64,000 bases of DNA, from NCBI RefSeq assembly GCF_964355755.1, contig NC_092678.1, positions 6,174,922 through 6,238,921 of the forward strand, given 5' to 3'. Position 1 is the stretch's first letter, and every line of letters starts with the position of its first letter. The stretch is from Antedon mediterranea. Lineage: Eukaryota > Echinodermata > Crinoidea > Comatulida > Antedonidae. A program made the position numbers and the translations under genes. Below are positions 1-11,435 of the stretch, one piece after another. The notes beneath the pieces are model-generated. The model made no database searches and was not told the origin of the DNA. It saw only the letters and a program-made list of their open reading frames with translations.

Positions 1-1236
1 TAAGTCCTTTTTTTTAATGCAAAGTTAATTTTCTGTAACTTGTTCCAACTATTACCTCACACAACATTTGTTTTAGTGTTCATAGATATTTAGTTCAAGA
101 TTAACAAAACATGACTTTTCTACACTCAAACCGCAATAAAAAATACTCTAGATTTTTCCTAAACTGCATTTAAATTTGGAATTCCTTTCCAGTATCTTTT
201 AAAGAACATTAATTAACTTTTAAATTAAACCTAAAGATCATTTTAGAATTATCATATACAAGTGCATTAAACACAGTCATCCTTGGTGATTTAAAAAAAA
301 ATGTTTTGCATTTTAAAATATAAAATATTTTTTATGACACCATGGAAACTAATTCTTACTAAGGAGACATATCTATGTATATATTGTAATAATTCGAAAA
401 AAAAAACAAACAACAAAAGTGCAAACACGATTTTTTTTAAATAGACCACAAAGACAAATTAATTACTGAAAACAGTTTAGCAAGTTGATGGCATATAATT
501 AGAGAATTATGGGATAGTGATTACTATAGGATTATGGGAAATTGCTTACTATAAGATTATGAAATATTGTTTACTATAGGATTATGGGATTTTGTTTCTA
601 GTTTTCTGATGGCATACCGTATTTAATTGATTGCGGAATTGTTCAAGATCTCTTTTAAACATTGATTACGATACTACATATTAACAGACATGCAATCATT
701 ACTGTACTAACATTTTACATAAATCAATCTTCTTTTGCTTTGTATATTGTGAACTGTCTTATAAAAACATGTAAATTAGAAGCAGTTTCGAAATATATAT
801 TATTATACACTTTCTATTGATAGATAAACATTTCTAACGCAAATAAAAAACTAACTAGTTCTTTATACAACTTGTTTAATTATCATCTATAGTCCCATTA
901 TTACAGTTATAAAAAGTTACATAATAAGGACAAAAATATAATAATTACGTCATAGTCTTATTAGTCTATTTGGGCCAATGTTCATCAATGCCTTTCCTTT
1001 TACTGATCTTGTTTGTCAATTCCATTTACCATAATCCATCTTGTCATTGTCCACCTTTTTTCCTTAAACTTCCCTTCATGACACTTCGTTCAAGTTGTTT
1101 CGCTCTAGTGCTCGAAGTATTTACCTTATATTTCCTGATTGTTGGCGTCTTCTCGTCTATTTACATTTGTTACATTGTCTCTGTATATTATAACAGCATT
1201 GTATTAAACGATGTGCAATGTATTTACGGCTCATTG
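1..1236. other. 3' flank of Ig-receptor copy A; no gene seen
   Basis: AT-rich sequence with no supported gene. Positions about 500-600 hold three imperfect copies of a roughly 30-bp unit containing GGATTATGGGA and TTACTATA. The part from about 1000 to 1230 is the counterpart of the downstream segment that follows every Ig-receptor copy in the cluster. The plus-strand open frames here are antisense to that segment and show no protein features of their own. Confidence 0.6.
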
Positions 1237-2360
1237 TCAGTCTTTTATACAGATGATACATTCGTTCTTCGTATTGTTGCCAGTAGAATGTTTTTTCTTT
1301 CGAATGCATTTTGTGATTACAATTACCAACATAATGATAAACACACATAATATAATCGACCGAATCAATAATATTAATTTTGATGGAAATTCTCTGCTAA
1401 TCGTTAAGATTTCTTGATGAACGTGATCAATATCTGTGACGTCAACATTCAGTAACGTCGTATCGGAACCCTCTGAATATTCACCTCTAGCGGTACACTT
1501 TACTTCTGTCCCCCGTTTAAACCAATAGTTACATTGCGTATGATTAACCTGTTACTTTTGTTAACCGTATCCATTTTCGGGAACGATTCCCAGATGTACT
1601 CAACTTGCGTAATGTTATTAGTGTTTGGAAGAGAGCAGTTTAAAACCGCATCGTCGCCTTCAATCAGATTGTCTGCTGTTAAAGAAACATTTAAACGACT
1701 TTTTACTAATATGTTGACTTCACATGCACACCATTTATTTCGCACTTCGAAAAAACACATGTTTTGCCACATCGTACCCTTTTCAAGGCCTGTAATTGGG
1801 AATTCTCTTTCAATTACTGTATTATTACCTGAAATCTTATATGTATACCCTATATCTTTCAACGAATTATGGAATTGAAGATCTGGATACGAAAAGATTT
1901 GGCATTGTACAGTGACATTACAATCACCAATACAATAATCTTTGTCAGATGAGCACTGTGGTGAAGAATATGGATACACAGTCACGTTGAAGCTGGATTC
2001 CTCGATAGCACTATCATTACGAGTGACGAGAATGCTGTACAAACCACTGTCAGAAATCGTCACATTGGTTATTGTTATATCAATGTATAATGTTTCATTA
2101 TCCCAAGGATACGTTTTATTAGAAATGGAGATACGATTGTCATCTACTGGTTGATTATTCTTCTTCAGCTGATAATGTTTTACACAATCGTTACATCTGT
2201 CAACATAACATTCAGTTCTCAGCGTATCACCAGCAATGTAGTAACGGTAATACGACCAGTAGTTGTAACAAAGAATATCTGATTGCTGTGCTGACATATA
2301 ACTTACATCAAAGAAGATGAAAATGAACACTGCTACAACAGAAGTGGCTACAGACTTCAT
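1237..2360 (-). pseudogene. Three-Ig single-exon receptor, copy A (frameshifted)
   Basis: First of six tandem paralogues. It starts at MKSVATSVV with a hydrophobic signal peptide ending near SAQQ, followed by Ig-like domains 1-3 on one exon. The frame breaks in domain 3 at about 1510-1516, where the plus strand reads GTCCCCCG and the paralogues read GTCCCG: two extra bases. The intact ORF therefore ends after 286 residues in an aberrant GGQK. Beyond the break the original frame continues through the end of domain 3 (KCTARGEYSEGSDTT), a short stalk, a membrane segment (IRSIILCVFIIMLVIVI) and a basic tail (RKKKH) to a stop at 1237. As it stands the product would be a secreted fragment without the membrane anchor. 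It could be a pseudogene, a null allele or an assembly error; the retained downstream frame shows the break is recent. Confidence 0.8.
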
Positions 2361-2450
2361 AGTGCTTTACAAACACACAATATGCTGTGTACAATGTATC
2401 GCTGTTCAATGCTTGTGATGTCAATCCCCGAACTGTTGGTAATAAATAGT
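2361..2450 (-). promoter_or_regulatory. Conserved upstream block of the Ig-receptor cluster
   Basis: On the minus strand the roughly 85 bases before the ATG are shared, with small changes, by all six copies. They include an AAGCATTGA word, then AGCGATAAATTGTACA, an AT-rich ATATTAT-like stretch, and AAGCACT directly before ATG. Equivalents lie at 5174-5260, 8805-8880, 10946-11020, 12633-12690 and 14732-14790. Conservation outside the coding part suggests a shared core promoter and 5' UTR, but it could also just reflect recent duplication. No intron is needed between this block and the ATG. Confidence 0.45.
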
Positions 2451-2636
2451 TCGTGTCTGCAGCTTCACAGTTATTGCTCAATAATAATTGTTAGTTTCAT
2501 GTCAAGATGTTTATTTTGCTTTCGTCTCAGGTTTTTATGTGGCAAAATGAAATAATTGATAAAATATAAAATGAAGGGGAAAAACCTAATCACTTTAAAG
2601 TATAGATGCAATAGACGATGGAAATATATAAAACAA

Positions 2637-3344
2637 GGCCATATAGATGGCTGCAGTCGCGTGCTCATTAGTGTTTACCGACCGACCGACCAACCAACCT
2701 ACCAACTGACCGAAATTACTGAACATGTTTAAAAATGTTGAAATGTTTAAAAACATTTATATTTTTTTAATTTACACGTGCGTAGCCTGTCACTTTTGAC
2801 GTGCTCGTATAACGTAATTTCGAGTTGAAAAGTCAAGAAAACAGAAATCGGGCAAAAAGAGTGCGCAATAACATATAACGCGCAGTGCGCGCGCAAAAAT
2901 CTGCGCACTCATGGCAATTTTGTAAACGCTTAAAATTGCCTGAAACGTACTCTTATTTCATTGAAAATAAATTAAAAAAATTTAAAGCGCGCGTACGCAT
3001 GTGTTACATGCGCTACGCACGTAATTGTATTGCCATATGATGATTTATGCCCTGAAATTTATGAGTACCAAATTTTATTTAATTCATGGTTGTGAAGATA
3101 TGATTACAAACGTGATTTCGTTAAATCGTGCGTAGACCGCGTAATTTTTTATTGCGCACCATGAAAACATAACCACATCGATTCCTGGCCATAAGGAATA
3201 TACTGTGAAAAATTGACTTAGCTAGATTAAACTGATATCAAGATAAGGTCAGAAAGCGATAAAACGCATAGTGATACCGGACCGACAGGATGACCGACCA
3301 ACCGACCGACATAGTGAACTATAGAGTCGCGTCCACGCGACTAA
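2637..3344. mobile_element. Non-autonomous element with GACC-rich ends, long copy
   Basis: A 0.7-kb element lying between Ig copies A and B. The left end begins GGCCATATAGATGGCTGCAG and runs into tandem GACC units; the right end has GACC units again followed by GAGTCGCGT and ACGCGACTA. The interior is unusually rich in CG and GCGC words (about 2770-3180) compared with its surroundings. The same two ends are joined directly in the 95-bp copy at 19280-19374, which defines the boundaries. No protein is encoded. The class is unknown; the subterminal hairpin would allow a Helitron-like or MITE-like origin. Confidence 0.7.
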
Positions 3345-4135
3345 TAACGAATGGATATAGACACGAAGACAATGACTGGAAGCTGTTTGATGGTGTATTT
3401 AGAGGATTCTGGGATAGTGCTTTGTAAGATAATAATTCTTCAAACATTAATACGGTACTCATGTATCTGAGTAAACTGACAAACACGGTCTCATAAATCA
3501 ATATATTGTAATTATTTGCAAATGTATTATACACTTTCCATTCTACTGACAATAAAAACCACGATAATAAAAGAAGCTATTCCTCGATTCATGAAGCGTA
3601 TCGATAGGCTATTATCACCTAAGACAAAATTGTAAATGTAAAGTTTCAATAATATTCCATTATCCAAACATCATTCAAACATTATCGACAATAAATAACA
3701 GGCCATTCTATTTTAGTAGTTTAGTTTACTTGAATCCATGTCAACCAATGACGTCTGATGCCTTCCTGTATGTACCCCCATCCATATCAGGAAAAAGCGA
3801 GATGTTCTGGTTCCATCATTTTTAAAGATACGTTATCCTTGTATTTCTTCTTTTTTTCTTCATTCAACTTCTTTCATGACATTCTTTGAAGTTGGTTGGC
3901 TGTTATGAGCTCGAAATATTAGCATTTTCATTTCATTGGCATCTTCTTTTAAATCACTCTTCAATTCATTTGTTATTCTGTATGATATATTTAGCATTCT
4001 TTTACATATCTACATTAATATTACAACTGACACGATGTGCAATTTATCCCTACAGTTCTATAACAGCAGAGGCTGTGTCATTGCTACTATTGCCATTGGA
4101 ATGTCCTTTCTTTCGAATCTGAATGTGTTTTGTGA

Positions 4136-5173
4136 TTAATATTCCCAACATAATGATAAACTAAACACACATACTATAATCGATCGAATCAATATTAATT
4201 TTACGGAAAATTCTCTGCTAATCGTTAAGATTTCTTGATGAACTTGATCAACCTCCGTGACGTCAACATTCAGTATCGTCGTATCTGAACCCTCTGAATA
4301 TTCACCTCTGGCGGTGCACTTCACTACTGTTCCGTTTAAACCAATAGTTACATTTCTTATGATTAAAATGTTACTTGTGTTAACCGTATCCATTTTCGGG
4401 AACGATTCCCAGATGTACTCAACTTGCGTAATGTTATCGGTGTCTGGTAGAGTACAATTTAAAACCGCACCTTCGCATTCAATCAAATTTTCTGATGTTA
4501 AAGAAACCTTCAAACGACTTTTTACTAATACATTGACTTCACAAGTATACGTTCGATCGTGCACTTTGAAAGAGCACGTGTACCGCCACATCATCATCTT
4601 TTCAAGGCCTGTAATATGGAATTTTCTTTCAATTCTTGTATTATTACCTGAAATTTTATATGTATACTTCATTTCTTCCGATGTCAACGAAGGTTGGAAT
4701 TGAAGATCTGGATACGAAAACATTTGGCATTGTACAGTAACAGTACAGTCACCAATACAGTAATCTTCGTCAGATGAGCATTTTGGTGCAGGCTGTGGCA
4801 AAACAGTCACGTTAAAGCTAGATTCCTCAAAAACATTATCATGACGAGTGACGAGAATGCTATACACACCACTGTCAGAAACCCTTACAGTTGTTGTTAC
4901 TATTTTTAATGTTTCAGAATCCGAAGACGTTCTATTAGAAATGCTGATACGATTGTCATCTACTGATTGATTATTCTTCTTCAACTGATATTGTTTTACA
5001 CAATCGTAACATCTGCTAACATAACATACAGCTGTCAGCGTTTGACCAACAATGTAGTAGTCAACGAAATAATAGTGATGACAACGAACATTTTGTTGAT
5101 GTTCCGACATACAACTTACATCGAAGAAGATACAAATGAACACTGCTACAACGCAAGTGATGACAGACTTCAT
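4136..5173 (-). CDS. Three-Ig single-exon receptor, copy B (tail lost)
   Basis: A 345-residue membrane protein predicted to sit at the cell surface. Signal peptide is residues 1-22 (ends CMSEHQ). Ig-like domain 1 spans roughly 25-130, domain 2 roughly 131-222 (CSSDEDYCIGDC then VTVQCQ and YTCSFKV) and domain 3 roughly 223-320 (AVLNC, YIWESF, VVKCTARGEY). There are many N-glycosylation sequons. A 5-nt insertion near 4163-4167 relative to copy D shifts the frame inside the membrane segment. The segment reads LILIRSIIVCVFSLSLCWEY and stops at once, so the basic cytoplasmic tail is missing. The remaining hydrophobic stretch could still anchor the protein or receive a lipid anchor. The start is fixed by the conserved AAGCACTATG context. 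Confidence 0.75.
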   Translation of the reverse strand: MKSVITCVVAVFICIFFDVSCMSEHQQNVRCHHYYFVDYYIVGQTLTAVCYVSRCYDCVKQYQLKKNNQSVDDNRISISNRTSSDSETLKIVTTTVRVSDSGVYSILVTRHDNVFEESSFNVTVLPQPAPKCSSDEDYCIGDCTVTVQCQMFSYPDLQFQPSLTSEEMKYTYKISGNNTRIERKFHITGLEKMMMWRYTCSFKVHDRTYTCEVNVLVKSRLKVSLTSENLIECEGAVLNCTLPDTDNITQVEYIWESFPKMDTVNTSNILIIRNVTIGLNGTVVKCTARGEYSEGSDTTILNVDVTEVDQVHQEILTISREFSVKLILIRSIIVCVFSLSLCWEY

Positions 5174-5619
5174 AGTGCTTTGGTCACATAATATTATGCT
5201 GAGTGTACAATTTATCGCTGATCAATGCTTCGGAAAATCAATTCTCAAACTGTCAGCAATAAACAATTAGTGCCTGTTGCTTGAATTGTTGTTGATAATT
5301 AAATATTGTTTCATTTTCAAGTTTTAATCTTTCTTTGTTGCGGGGTTTTTATGTGGCAAAATGACATAATTGATTAACACAAAGTGAAGAGGAAAACATA
5401 CAACGTAAAGATGCAAAAAAAGATACAAATATAAAATAAATAATGGCTATAATAGACACGAAGAAATGACTGGAAGCTGTTTCTAATTGATGGCGTATTT
5501 AGAGTTTTATGAGATAATGTTTTGGAATAACATAAATAGATACAGTCTATTTATATATATATTCTATTTATTATAAACTTTCTATTGATAGATAAACATG
5601 TCTAACTTGCTAACGAAAA

Positions 5620-6270
5620 TAATAAAAATAAAGTGGGCAGTTATTACAAAGTACAACAGCAGTTTATACAAAGCGAGACAATTATTACAAAGTGCGACAA
5701 GTTATTAGTGCGAAAGCAGGTTTTACAAAGTGTGACAATCATTAAAGTGCGACAATTATTACAAAGTGAGACAAGTTATTACAAAGTGTGACAAGTTATT
5801 AGTGCGACAGCAGTTTTTACAAAGTGCGACAATTATTACAAAGTGAAACAAGTTATTACAAAGTGTGACAAGTTATTAGTGCGACAGCAGTTTTTACAAA
5901 GTGCGACAATTATTACAAAGTGAGACAAGTTATTACAAAGTACAACAGCAGTTATTACAAAACGAGACAATTATTACAAAGTGAGACAAGTTATTATAAA
6001 GTGAGACAAGTTATTACAAAGTGAGACAGCAGTTATTACAAAGTGAGACAAATGATTACAAAGTGAGACAAGTTATTACAAAGTGCGACAGCAGTTATTA
6101 CGAAGTAAGATAAGTTATTACAACGTGAGACAGCAGTTATTACAAAGTGAGACAGCAGTTATTACAAAATGAGACAAGTTATTACAAAGTTAGACAGTAC
6201 AGTAGTTATTACAAAGTGAGACAAGTTATTACAAAGTTAGACGATTTTTACAGTGCGACAGACAGTAAAT
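5620..6270. repeat. Minisatellite, about 20-bp unit
   Basis: More than twenty imperfect copies of a unit like TTATTACAAAGTGAGACAAG, with variants carrying GCGACAGCAG. It lies between Ig copies B and C and contains no open frame of note. Confidence 0.9.
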
Positions 6271-6905
6271 AAAGGTTAAATTGTTCATCAATATATACAT
6301 ACAGTGTAGTAACATTTTCATAAATAAAATTTAAGATCATATCCATGTTCTAATTATTCTTATTGTTTACGTTGTATTGTGAGTTGTGACCATAATGCAA
6401 ATTGGAATCGGTTTCGAATTCTAGTGTAACCTGCTTAAATAAACATCTTTCCACAACTATTTACTTCTACATTGGAATATGAAATATAAACCTGACTATA
6501 ACCAATAACCAATTAAAATTCGTTAGACGTTTGCCCTACTCTGACGTAATAATTCTACTTAATACTAAGTAGGTTACATATGAGAACTGATGACTAGAGC
6601 GTAGATTCGAGCTTATAGGAAGCATAGGGTACTGCACCAACAAGGTGATAATTGTATAACTACTGTTTTACCAAGTAGCTAAGTTAAGTCACACTTTTTG
6701 GACATGCATTTAAAATGATGAATTGTGGTAATTCAATCACAAGATGGTGAGATGAATATCTCTATGTTTTAATTTATGTTGCTGTCTTTTTTTATACTTT
6801 GGTTCTGTTTTTATTTATACGTGACGATAAAGCGATAAAATAAAAAAAGAAACAGTCTTATTACATCAGGAGCCTACAACTGACACGATTTGATAGCTCT
6901 CCTTT

Positions 6906-8804
6906 TCAGGTCTCCAATACATTCAGTTCTATAGCAGAGGTTGTCTCGTTGTTTGCATTGTTGCCGTCGGAGGGTGTTTTCTTCCTAATTAGAAAGTATT
7001 TGGAGATTATAATTGCCAAAATAATGATGAAAACACAAAATATGATCGACCGAATCAACAATGTTGATTTTAAGTGCGTACTATCTTCTCTGCTAACGTT
7101 GTCTATAGGTACTTTATTAGGCATCGTTGTGATATCTTCCTGAATCTGCTCAAGAACCGTGACGTCAACGTGCAATACATCTTCCTGAACTTTATCAAGA
7201 TCTGTGACATTTAGTATTGTCGTATCTTCTTTGCTAATTTTGGATATCGGTATACGCGTCGTTGCGATATCTTCCTGAACAGTGACTTGATCAAGATCTG
7301 TGACGTCAACATTCAGTATCGCCGTATCTTCTTTGCTAATGTTGGATATCGGTATACGCGTCGTTGCGATATCTTCCTGAACAGTGACTTGATCAAGATC
7401 TGTGACGTCAACATTCAGTTTCGTCGTATCTTCTTTGCTAATGTTGGATATCGGTATACGCGTCGTTGCGATATCTTCCTGAACAGTGACTTGATCAAGA
7501 TCTGTGACATTAACATTCAGTTTCGTCGTATCTTCTTTGCTAATGTTGGATATCGGTATACGCGTCATTGCGATATCTTCCTGAACAGTGACTTGATCAA
7601 ATTTAGTGACGTCAACATTCAATATCGTCGTATCTTCACTGCTAATGTTGGATATCGGTATACTCGTCGTTGCGACATCAAGATCAACTCGATCAAGATC
7701 AATGACATCCATGTGCATTACATCGTTCTGAACAGTGCCTTGATCAAGATCAGTGACGTCAACATTTAGTATCTTAATATCTTCAATGTTGGGTGAAGAT
7801 ATAAGCGTCGTTGCGACATCAAGATGAACTTGATCAAGATCAGTGACGTCAATGTCCAGTACATCTTCCTGAACTTGATCAACCTCAATGACGTCAACAT
7901 TGAGTACCGTCGTATCTGAACCCTCTGAATATCCAACTCTAGCGGTGCACTTTACTACTGTTCCGTTTAAACCAATAGTTACATTGCGTATGGTTAATAA
8001 GTTTCTTTCGATAACCATGTCAATTTTTGGGAATGATTCCCATATGTACTTAACTTGAGTGACGCCATTATTTGGTAGAGAACAATTTACTACGGCGTCA
8101 TCGCCAGCAATCAGATTTGCTGACAGTAAAGCCACATTCAAACGACTTTTTCTCAATACATTGACTACGCAAGTATATGTTTCAGATTGGACTTTGAAAA
8201 AACACATGTACCGCTACATCATACCTTTTTCAAGGTTTGTAATACGCAACTTTCTTTCAATTCTTGCATTATTACGAGAAATGTTAAAAGTAGTATACTT
8301 TCTCCTTCTCGATTTTAACAAATCCTGGATTTCAAGATCTGGATACGAAAAGATTTGGCATTGTACAGTAACAGTACAGTCACCAAAGCAGTAATATTTG
8401 TTAGATGAGCACTGTGGTGTAGGTTGTGGCAAAACGCTAACGGTCAATGGTCTAGATTCCTCCATACTATTGTCATGACCAGTGATGACAATGCTGTACG
8501 AACCACTGTCAGAACTCCTCAAATTGGTTATTGTTATATCAATTACTTCAGAATGCCAACGAGACGTTTCATTAGAAATTCGAATATGATTACCATCTAC
8601 TGGTTGATTATTCTTCTTCAACTGATAATCTTTCACACAAAAGTTACATCTGCTAACATGACATACAGCTGTCAGCGTTTGGCCAACAAAGTAGTAATCA
8701 TTTACAGGATAATGATGACAATGAACATTTTGTTCCGACATACAACTTACATCGAAGAAGATACAAATGAACACTGCTACAACACAGGTGTATACAAACT
8801 TCAT
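6906..8804 (-). pseudogene. Three-Ig single-exon receptor, copy C (in-frame TAG, expanded stalk)
   Basis: The frame is continuous over 632 codons except for one TAG at 8214-8216, codon 197. All intact paralogues have TGG there (MMWRYTC), so this is a single-base nonsense change in Ig domain 2. Upstream are the signal peptide (MKFVYTCVV...) and domain 1; downstream are the rest of domain 2, domain 3 (YIWESF, VVKCTARVGY), a very long stalk, the membrane segment (IRSIIFCVFIIILAIII) and a tail with RKK. The stalk is built from 102-nt (34-residue) repeats with the core DVTDLDQVTVQEDIATT and RIPISNISKEDTT, at least five tandem copies between about 7190 and 7690 plus diverged ones to about 7900. The open reading of all 433 codons after the stop, repeats included, argues that the lesion is recent or polymorphic. 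Confidence 0.8.
7187..7690 (-). repeat. In-frame 102-nt tandem repeats in the stalk of copy C
   Basis: Spacing of the AGTGACTTGATCAAG word is 102 nt (7281, 7383, 7485, 7587), giving a 34-residue unit rich in Asp, Thr, Val and Ile with an N-x-S sequon (ISNIS). Paralogues carry about one unit or less, so the array is specific to this copy. A 160-codon plus-strand frame here is only the antisense of the repeat. Confidence 0.9.
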
Positions 8805-9847
8805 AGTGCTTTACACATATAATATGCTGTGTCCGATCTAGTCGCTGATCAATGCTTCTGAAAATCAATTCTCAAACTGTCGGCAATAAACAGTTCATGC
8901 CTGTTGCTTGAATTATTATTGATCAATAAATATTGTTTGTTTCGTTTTGAGGTATTTATCTTTCTTTGTTGTGGGGGATTTTATGTAGCAAAATAAAATA
9001 ATTGATTAACATAAAGGGAAGGGGAAAACATACAACGTAAAGATGCAATAAAGGATGCAAATATAAAATAACGAATGGCTATAATAGACACGAAGAAATG
9101 ACTGGAAGCTGTTTCTAATTGGTGGCGTATAAAGAGGATTCTGGGATAGTGTTTTGGAATAACATTAATCGATACAGTCTATTTTAAGGATCTGAGAAAA
9201 CGTCTCATAAAAACAATATTTTGTAATCATTTTCAAGTTTATTATACACTTTCTAACCAAACATCTCGGCATCATTTCTTTGAATTAAAAAAAACCGCGA
9301 TCAATAAAACAAGTATTTCCTCATAAAGTAAATCAGACAAACCTGGTTATTACAGTTATAATTTCAACAGTTTCCACATTACCTGGTTATTGTAGTTACA
9401 AAAAGTATCATTAATATTCCATAAAGTAAAACAATTTCCAAAATAATTCTATTTTAGTAGTTTAGTTGGTTCCATGTTCATTAAAGACGCATGATTCCAT
9501 GATCTTATTGTCCACTCAGGAAGGAGCGAGATTCTCTGGTTCCATCATATTTTTAATGCTATATTGTCCTTGTGTTTCCTCTTTTTCTCTTCCTTCAGCT
9601 TTCTATTCCATAATATTCTTTGTAGTTGGTTGGTTCTTATGGGACGACATATTAATATTTTCCTTTTTTGTTTTAATTGGAATCTTCCTTTAAATCACTT
9701 TTCAGGTATATTGTTACATTGTCCCTGTATATTTTTAGCATCCTTTTTAATAATTATCATTAATATATGATGTGGACAATTTATATTTGGCTCATTTGCA
9801 ACCCTCCCCACACCGATACATCCAGTTCTATAGCAGCAGAGGCTATG

Positions 9848-10945
9848 TCATTTCTTACTATTGCCATTGCAATGACTTTTCTTTCGAATCTGAATGTGTT
9901 TTGTGATTAATATTCCCAACATAATGATAAACACACATACTACAATCGATCGAATCAATATTAATTTTAAGGGAAATTCTCGGCTAACCGTTAAGATGTC
10001 TTCCTGAACTTGATTAAGATCTGTGACGTCAACATTCAGTGTCGTCGTATCTGAACCCTCTGAATATTCACCTCTAGCGGTACACTTTACTTGTGTCCCG
10101 TTTAAACCAATATTTACATTGTGTATGATTAAATTGTTACTTTTGTTAATCATGTCAATTTTCGGGAATGATTCCCATATATATTCAACCTGAGTGACGT
10201 CATTGTTGCTCGATAGAAAACAATTAAAAACTGCGTCTTCGCCTTCAATCAGATTGTCCGATGTTAAAGAAACATTCAAACGACTTTTTACTAATACATT
10301 TACTGCGCAGGTATACCATTTGGATTGAACTTTGAAAAAACACGTATACCGCCACATCATAGCCTTTTCATTGCCTGTAATACGGAATTCTTTTTCAATT
10401 CTTGTATTATTACTTGACATTTTATATGTATACTTTATCTCTTCCGATGTCAACGAATTTTGGAATTGAAGATCTGGATAGGAAAACATTTGGCATTGTA
10501 CAGTGACAGTACAGTCACCAATACAGTAATCTTTGCCAGACGAACACTGTGGTGTAGGTTGTGGAAAAACGATGACGTTAACGATAGATTCCTGTACAAC
10601 ATTATCATGACGAGTGACGAGAATGCTGTACACACCACTGTCAGAAATCGTCACATTGGCTATTGTTATATAAATGTTTAATGTTTCAGAATCCCAAGTA
10701 GACGTTTGATTAGAAATGGAGATACGATTGTCATCTACTGGTTGATTATTCTTCCTCCACTGATAATGTTTTGCACAATAGTTACATCTGTAAACATAAC
10801 ATGTAGCTCTCAACGTATCGCCAGCAATGTAGTAATCATTAAGAGTGGCGTAACAATGAACATCTGGTTGCTGCGCCAAAATATAACTTACGTCAAAGAA
10901 AAAGAACACGAACACTGCTACAACACAAGTGGCTACAGACTTCAT
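9848..10945 (-). CDS. Three-Ig single-exon receptor, copy D
   Basis: An intact 365-residue type I membrane protein. Signal peptide is about residues 1-24 (ends ILAQQ). Ig-like domain 1 is about 25-132: it has the B-strand-type cysteine (RATCYVYRCNYC) but reads DSGVYSILV where an Ig domain normally has YxC. Domain 2 is about 133-222 (CSSGKDYCIGDC, VTVQCQ, RYTCFFKV). Domain 3 is about 223-320 (AVFNC, YIWESF, TQVKCTARGEY), close to the I-set pattern. A short stalk is followed by a membrane helix (IRSIVVCVFIIMLGILI) and a basic tail KHIQIRKKSH. The tail ends early relative to copies E and F because of a frame change near the stop. No ITIM or ITAM tyrosine motif is visible. Ligand and function are unknown; an immune-type or adhesion receptor is the natural guess. 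Confidence 0.85.
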   Translation of the reverse strand: MKSVATCVVAVFVFFFFDVSYILAQQPDVHCYATLNDYYIAGDTLRATCYVYRCNYCAKHYQWRKNNQPVDDNRISISNQTSTWDSETLNIYITIANVTISDSGVYSILVTRHDNVVQESIVNVIVFPQPTPQCSSGKDYCIGDCTVTVQCQMFSYPDLQFQNSLTSEEIKYTYKMSSNNTRIEKEFRITGNEKAMMWRYTCFFKVQSKWYTCAVNVLVKSRLNVSLTSDNLIEGEDAVFNCFLSSNNDVTQVEYIWESFPKIDMINKSNNLIIHNVNIGLNGTQVKCTARGEYSEGSDTTTLNVDVTDLNQVQEDILTVSREFPLKLILIRSIVVCVFIIMLGILITKHIQIRKKSHCNGNSKK

Positions 10946-11198
10946 AGTGCTTAAGACATATAATATATGGGGTGTACAATTTATCGCTGCTCAATGCTTG
11001 TGAATATAAATTCTAAAACTGTCGACAACAAATTATAGTTCGTGTATCTTTACAGGTGATCATCAGATAAAATACTGCTACTTTCACGGATTAGTTTTGT
11101 TCGCGTGCGACATGACTGTTCAATATGAAAGGTCCTATCATATCAAAAAATCGTCTCACGCGATATTGATATATATTGATAACTTCCATAAAAAAAGG

Positions 11199-11411
11199 TC
11201 AGGGAAGAGCGAGATTTTCTGGTCGTATTTGTAAAGCTATGTTGTCGTTGTTTTCGCTCGTTTCTCTTCCTTCAACTTTCTCTTCCGTGTTCATTCTTTG
11301 AAGTTTGTCGTTTTCATTGGCGTCTTCTTTTAAATCACTCTTCAGTTCATTTGTTACATTGATATATTTAGCATTATTTTTAATATACATTAATATTACA
11401 ACTGACACCAT
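11199..11411 (-). other. Conserved coding-like segment downstream of copy E
   Basis: An open frame just after the copy E stop, ending in ENLALP and a stop. It contains NELKSDLKEDANENDKLQR and a run of Glu/Lys/Asn, with no Cys or hydrophobic stretch, resembling a cytoplasmic tail. Related peptide sequence, broken by stops or frameshifts, follows the other copies: near 3790-3990 (ending EPEHLAFS), 9520-9620 (ending EPENLAPS) and 13260-13390 (ending EPEILTLP). It may be a decayed last exon or an alternative tail. No convincing donor site was found inside the upstream genes. Confidence 0.4.
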
Positions 11412-11435
11412 GTGAAAAGTATCTACGTCCCGGGG

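Noticed and set aside
970-1350. 126-codon plus-strand frame upstream of the cluster
   Set aside because: It is antisense to the 3' part of Ig copy A and its conserved downstream segment; its hydrophobic look comes from T-rich sequence.
7287-7769. 160-codon plus-strand frame with repeated YRRIFFANVGYRYTRR
   Set aside because: It is the antisense of the in-frame stalk repeat of Ig copy C; regular repeats keep all frames open.
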